Shown here: positions 34,247 to 44,033 of the stretch, piece after piece
How the letters are laid out: each line of letters starts with the position of its first letter
Numbering within the stretch: position 1 is the first letter of the stretch
Assembly (NCBI GenBank): GCA_020746995.1
Contig: JAGPXD010000001.1
Coordinates: forward strand, 682,001-746,000
Origin: Plectosphaerella cucumerina
Taxonomy: Eukaryota; Ascomycota; Sordariomycetes; Glomerellales; Plectosphaerellaceae
Length of the DNA: 64,000 nucleotides
Reading direction: 5' to 3'
Translations under genes and position numbers: made by a program
Notes under the pieces: generated by a model
The model's database searches: none
What the model saw: only the letters and a program-made list of their open reading frames with translations
Told to the model about the DNA's origin: nothing

Positions 34247-34755
34247 CTACGTCTCTTTGCTCGCTTGGACTGCCACGCATTTAATCTCAATGTCGGAGCC
34301 GTAGGGGAGCTGCTTGACGGCAACGCATCTAGCCACGCGGATCAGTATGGGCACGGTCGGTCCTCGGTTCACCCGAGTACATACGTTCTGGCAGGCATCA
34401 AGTCCCCCCAATACTGCACGTAGGCAGGGGAGAGAGCATCGGCGTCGTCAATGTCCGTCAGGAAGACGCTGACTTCGACGACATGCTCGATGCCTGACCC
34501 GGCCTTCTCCAGGATCTGCTTCAGGTTCCTCATAATCTGGTGCTGCGCCAATGTCAGTAGAATGACAAAAGAGAGGACGCTTGTACTTACGAAACGATCG
34601 ACCATGGTCCCGTCGACCATTTTCTTGGTCATAGGGTCGGCGCCGAGGACGCCCGAGGTGAAGACGAAGCCGTTGGCGATGATGGCAGGGGTGTACACGC
34701 CGGGGCGGAGAACCGGGGCGTCGTCCGCGAAGACGCCGACTCTTGAAGGAGACAT
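34247..34755 (-). CDS. RidA/YjgF/UK114-family enamine/imine deaminase
   Basis: Three exons (34755-34591, 34542-34385, 34328-34247) give 134 residues, the usual family length. Introns are 48 and 56 bp with donors GTAAGT and GTATGT. Family features are the FTSG segment (GFVFTSGVLG), the substrate arginine in PARTCVAV and the end DIEIKCVAV. The PARTCVAV motif spans the second intron, which supports the splice. RidA proteins hydrolyse reactive enamines such as 2-aminoacrylate released by PLP-dependent dehydratases. A D-serine dehydratase gene lies about 4.3 kb upstream of the RidA start, so the pair could work on the same product. Subunits normally form trimers. Confidence 0.92.
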
Positions 34756-35029
34756 GATGGATGATGGAGTGATGAGATTGATGGGAAAATTCAGGTAAGA
34801 CGATCGGGAAGAATGAGGCTTTTGAACTCCCAAGTCGACCAAGATCCTGACATCGATCATGACCAGCTGGCGTGGATGGTGGGCCTGTCGCACCCACACA
34901 CCGCTTTGGGAAAGTCGACCTCCGACCAGTCCCAATCGACAGAGTCATCAAACGGACCAAGGACCTGCCAAGGCAAAAGTTCATTCATCATGCCCTTGAA
35001 GCACCTGCAAACCCAGCCGCCGCTTCCGA

Positions 35030-36950
35030 TCAAAGCGCCATGGACCGGGAGAAGCGCTCCCCCGTCCCGTTGTCCCGACCATACACCCACAACGACCGGA
35101 TATGCTGCCGGTCATACGAGTCATACTTCGTCGCCGCCCCTCCATCATCATCATTGACAAAAACGGCCCAGACGTCTCGCCCGTCTCGTCGCTCCCTGTT
35201 GATGGCGCGCAGGGCGAGAAGTCCCTGCAGGACGGGGAAGCTGCCCTCCTCAAGCGCAGCGGCCGTGTACCGTTCCTCGAGCCAGTCCTGAAGCCAAAGC
35301 CCAACGCGAACGTCAGAGCAGTGCAGAGCGCAGGGGATGAAGAGAGTGGAGAATCCGATGATGAAGGCGTTCAGACGGAGGCAGTCGTCCCAGTTGATGC
35401 CTGCGGCGATACGGCAGAGGAGGAGACCCCAGGCGTTGGCTTTTTGCGTGGCTGCGGCTTGGGAAGTTTCGGCGTCCGTGGTGAAGCCACAGAGGAAGAG
35501 CCGGGAAACGAAGTAGTATGCATAGTTCATGGAGGCCTGGTGGGTTGCGAACTGTAGCGGTCGCACTTCGAGGGCGGACGTGCAGCCGGGGGGTTCCATG
35601 AACCGCTCGATGGGCAGCTCAGAGAGCGGGAGTCGGATATGCCACCGGTCGAGAGCCGCGCGCTGGGAGTCTACCGCCGGTGAGGTGGGCAGAGGAGTGT
35701 CGGGAAGGTCGAAAGCCATGTCCTCGGCATCCGTGACGCGGCTTTCGTCCCATCGGGCAAGGAGTGCAGCAGACCTCAATCGGCAGCACTCGCACAGCAG
35801 AGTCATGACGACCGCCCTCTGGTCATTCGCCGCCTCGAGAACCGAAAACAGCCACGGAGAGCACGCCATAGACTCGTTGCTTCCTTGAAAGTCTCTCGTA
35901 CTAAAGTGGAAGCGGCGCCACCAGTTGTGCGCCCTGGCTTGGGTCCAGTTGGCAATGAGTTGGCACGTCGAGGGGTCCGCCACCGTCCCGGCCATCGACG
36001 CCGTGAGCCTCTCGATGGCGTTCGAATGCGACTCGAACTGGCCAAAATCTCCATTCATCGCTTCGAGGTGCGCGAGAAGCACCATCCCCGTGAGGGCGAC
36101 ATCGATGCCCCCCGCGTCGGTATTGTCGGCCCACTGCGCAAGGCTGAGCAGTGCAGAACCGTAGCGCTCACAAGATGCGGTTCTGTGGCCGGGATCGGGT
36201 CGGAAAGATAGACCAGGGGTTGCTGCAGGATCGAACGCCTTCTTCCGGGGCGTCATGCGGCTGAGACGGCAGGCGGAGAGGGCGAGCACGGCGTCGAGGA
36301 TCGGGGGTGGCATGGAAGAGAAGTGTGTGAGGCGTCGGAGGGCGGGATGGAGGCTTGGGGCGCAATGCGTCTCCCAGGCGCTGGAATAGAAGACGAACTG
36401 GTCTGATTTTCGAGAGACTTGCATCGAGAGGAGGTTGTCGACGCTCGGAGATGGGACGGCGTCGAGGCGGCCTTGGTGTTGCGACGGGAAGATGGGGGCC
36501 ATCCAAGTGAAGACAGCCAAGCTTTGCTGCTCGATGGCATCAATTGGTGGCGCGCTAATATCGAACAGCGTCTCGCCGACTGGGATCGCTGAAGAGAAGC
36601 TAGGACTCCAGAAGTCATTGCTGGCTTCTGCTTCGGACAAAGAGTCCTCGTGCTGCTCATCATTCTCAACATCGACGACATCCAGTGGCGCGTCTCCTTC
36701 AACGCCAGGACCAAAGGTCACCGTCCGAAAGGTCAATCTGAAAGGCTGCAGTTGACACTCTCGGCCAAGCCTCACACATGAGGAACACGCAGGCCTCTTC
36801 TCATCGCACTGCCTGCACGGTCAGCCATTGCGATCCGGAAACGCGACATTGGCGACGCACCTTCTTCCGCCGCGCTCGGCAGCTCACGCAACCGCCCCGA
36901 GAGCGAGTGATATCCGTCTTCCTGCGGCGGGTAGGCGCGGGCCCGTACAT
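35030..36950 (-). CDS. Zn2Cys6 fungal transcription factor
   Basis: Two exons (36950-36861 and 36808-35030) encode 622 residues. The six zinc-cluster cysteines are at residues 21, 24, 31, 38, 41 and 48, with C-x2-C-x6-C-x6-C-x2-C-x6-C spacing. The intron falls between K30 and C31, within the cluster, and only the acceptor GGCAG just before the TGC restores perfect spacing. The rest is a helical fungal regulator domain with an acidic segment (residues about 70-95). It is on the same strand as RidA (275 bp upstream of the RidA start) and could regulate it. The ligand is unknown. Confidence 0.9.
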
Positions 36951-37423
36951 TCCGATGGAGGGAGGGCTGTCCCATTTCGAAGCGTAGGTTCCACGGTTGG
37001 ATCGGATGCACCGATTGAAATTGTTGCCGACCGGTGCTCAACTTCGGCTTGGCAATGGCTGACTAATTCTCGGTGATGAGCCATCCTGACCGATGCACAC
37101 CGAAGCCTTCGGCAGCAGGATCATGTATCAAAGAGAGGAAGAAACAGCGGTTGAATTCGTCCAAGCCAACACTGTCATTTCTCGTTGCACTACATTTCCT
37201 TGCAACCTTGTCTTCCCAATGCAGCCTCCAGTCACAGATACTGCGACAACCACGGCCATGTATGAAGACAAAATTGCAACAACCATATCAAAAAGACCGG
37301 CGGGACCCAGCACCATATGCTTATAACAATTCCGAGGGGATATTCAACCGATTCAACAAGATCCAGGTCTTCGACTAACCGCTCCGGCTTCTTCACCCAG
37401 TCCGGGCGGTCCTTGACAAATTT
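36951..37423. other. Intergenic, possible alternative 3' coding part
   Basis: About 470 bp between the regulator start and the membrane-protein stop codon. The minus strand from 37423 to 37232 is an open frame that would extend the upstream membrane protein if a second splice acceptor is used. Otherwise it holds the regulator promoter. Confidence 0.5.
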
Positions 37424-38262
37424 CTATAGGAGGAGGTAGAAGAGCTACACAGTTCGGGCATCAGTACATCAGTCTTTGGACGTTCGTCTGAGGGGAGAGA
37501 CTCGGATGCCTTCAGGAAGGGTGTACTAACCGTTTCAGCTATGTCTAGGATAGGCGTAAGGACGAACATGGTCATCAGAGCGCTACCCAGGCGGCCCTTG
37601 ACCGGGTAATCGTCGTGAAGTATGGGGATTGTCTTGGAGAGCGACGTGCCCCAGTGCCAGTCTGCGAGTCTGAGAATGCCGTAGGCCATGCTTGTCTGTA
37701 GACCAATAGTCACAACGACGATTACAGCCTTGGCTCCAAACACGCGCGCCGTGTCGCGGAAGGTTGATCCAGGGAGCTTGTCGTCGATTTTACTGAGGTT
37801 GTATCGCATCCTACTTCCGACAAAGAGGCCAAGTGATCGAGGTTGAATGTCGTCTCTCTGAAAGAAACGGGTCAGTGGCGTCTAGCAAGTCGGAGAAGGA
37901 CAAAAGGCACATACATTTTGACGAAGCGACTCGAGGGTGCCGACGGCAGTAAACGCAAAGAGAGCGTGTATCGTCATAGCAGGGACTTGTCCTCCGTTTC
38001 CGACATCGTAGAAGCTGGTGATAGAGCCCAGAGCTATGAGCAAGTGCGCAACAGCAGCTTGATGGACGAGAATTTGCCAATCGGTTGCCTTCTTCCCGCG
38101 GAAGCTCCATTGCCAGGCAGCGGGGACGATGTAGAAGACGAGAGGGAGGAGGGCAATTCGACAGGCGTGGATCATGCCGGGAAAAGTATGCAGAAGCTGG
38201 TAGACTACGGCGGACTCGCTGGCGGCCGCCAAGAAGGCGAGATGGTACCTGGCGGAGAGCAT
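37424..38262 (-). CDS. Multi-pass membrane protein of unknown function
   Basis: Three exons (38262-37915, 37857-37531, 37444-37424) give 231 residues. Six hydrophobic segments are visible, near residues 5-25, 36-53, 62-87, 93-113, 150-175 and 205-225. The first intron has donor GTATGT, branch CACTGAC and acceptor TTTCAG; the second has donor GTTAGT. Two acceptors 21 bases apart compete for the last exon. The first gives LFYLLL and then a TAG stop. The second (after CTCCTATAG) gives KFVKDRPDWVKKPERL and continues to 37232 (288 residues). The frame on both sides of the TAG is the same and looks protein-like. I do not recognise the family with confidence. It is divergent from the D-serine dehydratase gene. 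Confidence 0.68.
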
Positions 38263-39061
38263 ATCGATGGACGGTGAAGATGATGGATGATCAGCACGAT
38301 CTGGCGATTTGGGAGAAAAGATTGATCTGTACTTTAGGTGGGTGGGTGGGTGTGTAAGTACCAAAGTACCCAGATAGATGGTGGCGGCGTAAGAGAGGCT
38401 TGATTCGGAGGCGTTGTGTTGAGGGCTCGCCAAGTGGCGTTCAGTCGGATGAGGCAGCCGAGGCGTGGGGATTGGGACCGGCCGCTGAGTTGCAGTCGTG
38501 CAGCGGTTGCCGTAGATACATAGTCATTTGAATCGTGGCCGATGAGCTGCTGCTGAGTCTCTAGTCTCCTAGGCATTCTTCACGGTTGATGTCAGGTCAG
38601 ATCCGGTGCGTCCACGAGGCGGCACCTCATGGCTGATGCTCGCTCAACCTCATCGTGTCAGCATTTTCTAGTATCGGAAACCGAGAAACCCATTCTGGAA
38701 GCTTCAGAATTCGACTTAATTCTCTTGAGATGAGCCTCTGCATTCTTCACGAGGACCGGTCCCTGACGATGGTGGTCATGTTGGATAGGGAAGGGGAAGC
38801 GTCCGAGTCGTGATAGTCGAGCACATCAAGGGGACGTGTGGGGCCGTGCGCCATCAAGAAAGGACGCTATTCCCAATTCAGAGCGCGGGTGCGACGCAGT
38901 GGATCCCTTCCCTCCGCAGTGCAATCGCTCTCATGATCCCTTCACGTCTTCCAAGACCACTCACTACGACCACCACGATGCCCCGAAATTCTATAAAAAC
39001 AATGCCTATCCCCCATCTACCTCCCTGAATCAACTCCAACATACCCATCTCCATCTCCAAA
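38263..39061. other. Shared divergent promoter region
   Basis: 800 bp between the membrane-protein gene (minus) and the D-serine dehydratase gene (plus). It contains a GGGT repeat near 38338-38352 in the presumed 5' leader of the former and a TATA box at 38992. Confidence 0.5.
38992..38999 (+). promoter_or_regulatory. TATA box of the D-serine dehydratase gene
   Basis: TATAAAAA lies 70 bp upstream of the ATG at 39062. Confidence 0.6.
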
Positions 39062-40437
39062 ATGGCAGACTTCATCGGCCACAACGTCGCCGACGTCCCC
39101 AAACCCGCCGCCGTCCTCAACATCGCCAGGGCTCGCCGCCACTGCAATGCCATGCTCGACACCGCCAACCGTCTAGGCGTCAGTTTCCGCGCCCACGTCA
39201 AAACCCACAAGGTCACTCCCTCCCCTCCTCTTCATCTCCTCCCACTAACATCCCCCAGACAATCCAACTCACCTCCCTCCAACTCGGCTCCTCCCCCTCC
39301 CCCCGACTCGTCGTCTCCACCCTCGCAGAGCTCGAATTCCTCCTCCCCTACCTTGAGACCCTTCCCTCCGTCAACGTCCTCTATGGCATCCCCTTACCTC
39401 CATCGCAAGCCCTCCGCGCTGCTGCGGCGGCACAACGTCTCGGTCCGGGCAGCCTGACATTCATGATCGACCACCCCAGCCAACTTGCCTCTCTCGCTCC
39501 CTTCCGCGCCGCCGCTGGCTCCGCACCAGGGGTGTACGTCAAAGTCGACACGGGGTATCACCGCGCCGGTCTCCCTGCGTCTCGCCTCGACAAAAGCGGT
39601 CTCCTTCGTGAGCTTGCCGCCCTCGATGCAAAGGGGGATGCGTCGCTTGTCGGGCTTTATTCACACAGCAGTCTGAGCTATGCCGGTGTCTCTCCTGCTG
39701 AAGCGCTGGATAGTATGGCGGGCGAGATTGAAGGGTGTGTCGAAGCCCTACGCGAGTTGCAAAAGCACTTCCCCGCCGATCGCGTCGTGACCGTCAGTGT
39801 GGGCGCGTCGCCTCAGGCCACGGCTATGCGAAACCTGTTGGAAGACGAGGTAGTAGGCGGCGCATCTGCCTCGAGACTCAAGAGTCTGTTGGACCGCTTT
39901 GCTTCCGGGAATGTTGAAGGCGTCAACGTCGAACTGGAAATGCATGCTGGCGTCTACTCAGTCCTCGACCTGCAGCAGCTCGCGACCCGGTCCGCCGCGA
40001 CGCGAGGCAGCTACGAGGATGAGATTGCGTTGACCGTCGCCGCCGAGGTTGTGAGCGTCTACAATGACGGGGAACGGAAACAGCCAGAGGTGCTCATCGC
40101 CGCTGGTGTTCTGGCTCTGGGTCGAGAGCCGTGCCAGGGCTACCCGGGCTGGGGTGTCGTCAGCGCCCGTGGCACGCCGAGCTTGACCGCCTCCAAACGA
40201 CGACTGATAGTCGCCAGGATCAGCCAGGAGCACGCCATCCTCGCCTGGGAGGTCGCTGACGGAGAGGACGTCTCCACCCTACCTCCGATTCCTCTTGAGG
40301 TCGGCCAGACTGTCTTTGTCTACCCGAACCACGCATGCATCACGGGCGCGATGCACAGGTCGTACTTTGTCATAGACTCATCCGAAGCAGACAACCAGAA
40401 GGTCGTGGACGTCTGGAACCGAGCCTCAGGATGGTGA
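39062..40437 (+). CDS. DSD1: D-serine dehydratase-like PLP enzyme (fold type III)
   Basis: Two exons (39062-39211 and 39259-40437) give 442 residues. The 47-bp intron has donor GTCACT, branch ACTAAC and acceptor CCCCAG and falls right after HVKTHK. That motif carries the lysine that binds pyridoxal phosphate in this family. The N-terminal alanine-racemase-like barrel (VYVKVDTGYHRAGLP, LYSHSSLSY, VSVGASPQAT) is followed by the D-serine dehydratase-like C-domain. The C-domain has PNHACITGAMH, whose histidine and cysteine bind zinc in the eukaryotic enzymes. The reaction is D-serine to pyruvate plus ammonia. D-threonine aldolase is the main alternative, but the zinc HxC motif favours the dehydratase. 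Confidence 0.9.
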
Positions 40438-40766
40438 CGCAAACACGAGCAATCGAGCTTCAGTGGCATATAAATCATATTGACTCTGAGCCATCTCAGT
40501 GACCCGCACGATAACACTAAATCGACCTCTGCCCTTGCCTCGGGCAGCCATTTTGCTTTTGTCTTTCCTCTCCATGCTATTCCCCCACGATTAGTCGGCC
40601 CACGCACATGGCTGGACCCTTTTCTGTATGCGCGACTCATTCATCATGACGCCCTGTGAAATGCAACCGCCCCTCAAGGACAAAATACAACCGCTGACCC
40701 ATGTGCCCTTCCCGGGCTCGACAAAAGGAAATCGCTAAACCCAAATGTCACACACTGTTCAGGCGC
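40438..40766. other. Intergenic between convergent genes
   Basis: 330 bp between the stop codons of the D-serine dehydratase and glutamate dehydrogenase genes. It should hold both 3' ends. Nothing else was seen. Confidence 0.55.
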
Positions 40767-43700
40767 TTACTTCAGCTGCGCGGTGCGCTTGGACATGCTG
40801 GGAGAGGATGTTAGTCTAAGGTGGAAGAGGACTGGAAGAAGGGACTACTCACAAGTTGAAGAAGGCAAACTGGCCGGGGTTGATGCCGTGCTCGTACACG
40901 AAGCGCGAGGCCAGATAGCTGCCGAAGATGGCGCGCAGGTACGAGTCGGGCACCCGCTGGATGATGGTGTCGAGACCAATCTTCTGCAGGAGAAGGTTGG
41001 GGAGGGCATCCTCCAGGACCGAGCGGCGGATGCGCTCGTCCTTCCACAGGTCCGAGTGCTGGAGCTCCTCGTCGAGGTCGGTGATGGCCACGGAGAGCTG
41101 GTCGGACAGGATGCTGCGGGGCGTGCCGGTCTGCTCGGCCTCACGCCAGAGGGCCTCGAACTCGAGGCGGGCGTTCTCCTGGATCTTCTCCTGGACCGAC
41201 TTGACGTAGTCCTTGTAGAACTGAGGGGCCTGACCGTCGGCACCGACGCACATGTCGCGGGTGAAGCCCTCATCATCGAAGGAGAGCGAGGCCAGGACCT
41301 CAAGCGAAGATGAGGTGACACCTCCCTTGTTGGCGCTGGCATCCTTGTAGATGACGGCGCCGGCAGCCTCGAGGCGGAGCTTGGCATCCTGGGTGATGAA
41401 GAGGTTGGCGCCCTCGACAATGTAAGGGATGGTCGACTTGCCGTCCTTGATGAGCTTGGCGACGGAGATGAGGTCGATCGACTCGGGGCGGCCACCGCAG
41501 GGCACAAAGACGTCGGTGAGGCCGGTGTCCCTCAGGTGGTAGGTGTTGCGGAAGGTCGTGCCGTTGCCGACCATCTCGCCGTTGGGGAGGCGGACGTTGA
41601 CATCCTCGACCAGGACACGGTAGCCATCCTTGGACAGCTTGGACAGGTCGAAGTTGACAATCATGGACCGGGCCTTGGCCAGGCGCAGGAGCTCCTGGTG
41701 GTCGAGGCCGTTGGGGTCGCAGAGGACGCCAGAGCCGTCGACGATGGAGGTGTACTTCTCGTTGCTGAGGAGGATCTCGTTGCTGCCCAGGTCGCCGTCG
41801 GGACCGCCGGTCTGCATCTTCCGGACAGTCGAGGGGTCGACGCCCGTCTTGCGGTAGATGCCCTTGACGTACTCGCGGACCGAGAGGGTGGTCATGCCGT
41901 ACGAGTCATGGGGAATACCGCCGAGCTTGGGCGACTTGCCGGTGAAGAAGGACTTCCACCAGGGCGCGCCGCGGTTGCGGGCGTGCTCAGTGGCCCAGTC
42001 GACGAGGTCGGCAGTGTTCTCATCGGGGCCCATGAAGAGAATCTCCTGCTTGCCATAGAGGTCGACGATGGGGTTCTTGATGCCGGGCGTCTGGCCGGGG
42101 AGGAGCAGGTCGATGATGGAGTCAATGTACTTCTCAAAGGCCTCGGTGGCGCGGTCCTGCATCTTGGCGTCCAGCAGGATGACACCCTTGGAACCGCCCT
42201 CGGGAATGTCCTTGTTCTTGCGCTGCTGGGTGCTGGCGAGACCGTAGTTCTCGTCGAAGATGCTGCGGGCGTTGATGCTGTAAGCCTCCTTGCTGCGGGA
42301 CTTGACGATGCGAATACCACCGCGAGCGACGTCCTTGAAGCGAAGGTGGAAACCGCGGGCCTCGGCGCTGATGACAATGAACATGCCGTAGAGGCGGCGC
42401 GGGTACTCGATCTCGGGAAGGAAGTTGGGGTCGAGGCGGAAGCTCAGGGCGACCTTGGTCGGGGTGAAGTAGTTGGTCTTGAGGATGGCCTGGTTGAAGA
42501 CGCGGAAGGCGGTCATGACCATCTCCTCGTGCTCGTTGGAGACCTCACGGGTGATCTTCTCCTTGAGGCTGGCGTCGGAGAGAACCTCGAGCGCGGGGGT
42601 GGGCGCGATGAAGTGGCGGTCGAACTCGGCGCCGACGGCAAGGTGGACGCTGGCGAACGAGGCGTACAGGGCGCGGACGAGGCCAGGGTACGACTGGATG
42701 ATCTCGAGGATGTAGTCCGGGGTGAAGGTCTGGGTCCTCAGGCGGCGCTTGAGCTTGTTCAGGAGGGCCGTGTTGGAGTTGTTCTTCTGATCGAGGATCT
42801 CCGTCAGGGAGACGTACTCGGGACCGAGACGGTTGAGGAAGTGCTGGATGAAGACCCAGGCGCAATGACCGTAGATGGTCTCCTGGAGGCTGAGCTCGCC
42901 GGTGGCGAACAGGTCGTGCAGCTTGTTGTGGGGCAGGCAGTAGAGGAGCGAGATCTCCTTGGTGATCTGGTGGATAGACTGGTCCAGGTGAGGGAAGTCG
43001 CCCTCAAGGTTCATGGCGGGGCGCAGGTAGATACTCATGACGGTGATGCCGTTGGAGAACTGCTCAACGTACTTCCTCGAGCTCGTGACTCCGTAGTAGT
43101 GGTACAGGTCACTGAGGGCGGAGAAGAGACCGCGAGCAGTCCTGGAGCGGAAGGCGATGACGAGACGCTTCTCGGCACTGCCCTCAATGTCGAAGACCTC
43201 GATGACGGGGCCGGTCCTGTTGACGGCGAGCTCAATGATCTCCTGGTAGATCTGCTTGGTGTTGGAGGTGGCCTTCTGGAGGAAGCCATGGTCGGCGATG
43301 ACCTCGAGGCGGGTCTCCTTGGGGTCCGTCTGCTCAGGGGGCTGCTTGAAGATGCACTGGTAGACGAAGTAGCACCTCAGACTGGCCTTGGAGTTGGGCG
43401 AGGCGCCCAGGACGCCGGGTGAGCGGAAGGTCTCGACACGGTACTTGGTCTTGCCGGTGTGGTCGAGGTACTTGGCCTCGAGGCGGCTCTCGTAGCGGGG
43501 GCCGGAGGTGTTGGTCCTGCCGGGCTCGCTGGTGTCGATGTAGATGGCGTGGTCCTTGGCCTCGGAGTCGAGCCTAATCTCTTCCCGCTTGTCCTCCCTA
43601 GAGGCAGCGGCGATCTTGGCGGCGTACAGCGAGGTGACCTGACCAGCAATGACCTCGGGTGTCTCGATCTTGAAGTAGACATCATCGATGCCCAGCTGCT

Positions 43701-44033
43701 CGTAGAACCACTCGACCTGCTTGTCGATGATGGACTCGGGCACCCATCCGGCCTGAGCAATCAGGTCCTTGACTGGGAGGTGTTAGTGTCGGGTGAGAGG
43801 AGGGGCGAATCACAGCACATACCCTGCTTCATCTGCTCGACCTTGCCGAGGAACTCAGGGGCGACGTAGCCAACAGTCGCCGACCTAAGAACGCGGTGGC
43901 CATTGCCGTTGGAATGTGAGAGAATGGGACCGCTGAAGTGGGTGGGCTGGGGAGAGGGGCGTCTGCTCGACTCGGCCGAGTCGATCTGAACGTTGCCCAG
44001 GGCCTTGTTGCGGGGAGGGATGGCGGAAGCCAT
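40767..44033 (-). CDS. GDH2: NAD-specific glutamate dehydrogenase (large fungal type)
   Basis: Three exons (44033-43823, 43772-40853, 40797-40767) give 1053 residues, matching the roughly 115-kDa NAD-linked enzyme of fungi. The last exon is 31 bp and encodes only the final MSKRTAQLK. The catalytic dehydrogenase region lies in the second half: RFKDVARGGIRIV, EGGSKGVILLDAK with the glutamate-binding lysines, PDENTADLVDWA, and GGPDGDLGSNE in the NAD domain. The N-terminal half is the long extension particular to this class. The enzyme oxidises glutamate to 2-oxoglutarate and ammonia and is usually induced when amino acids are the carbon source. An upstream in-frame ATG at 44132 would add 33 residues; I chose 44033 because MASAIPPRNK starts the more protein-like part. 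Confidence 0.96.

Noticed and set aside
41536..43422. 628-residue open frame on the plus strand opposite glutamate dehydrogenase
   Set aside because: Antisense shadow of a highly biased gene; low-complexity Glu/Val/Leu/Gly translation without a domain.
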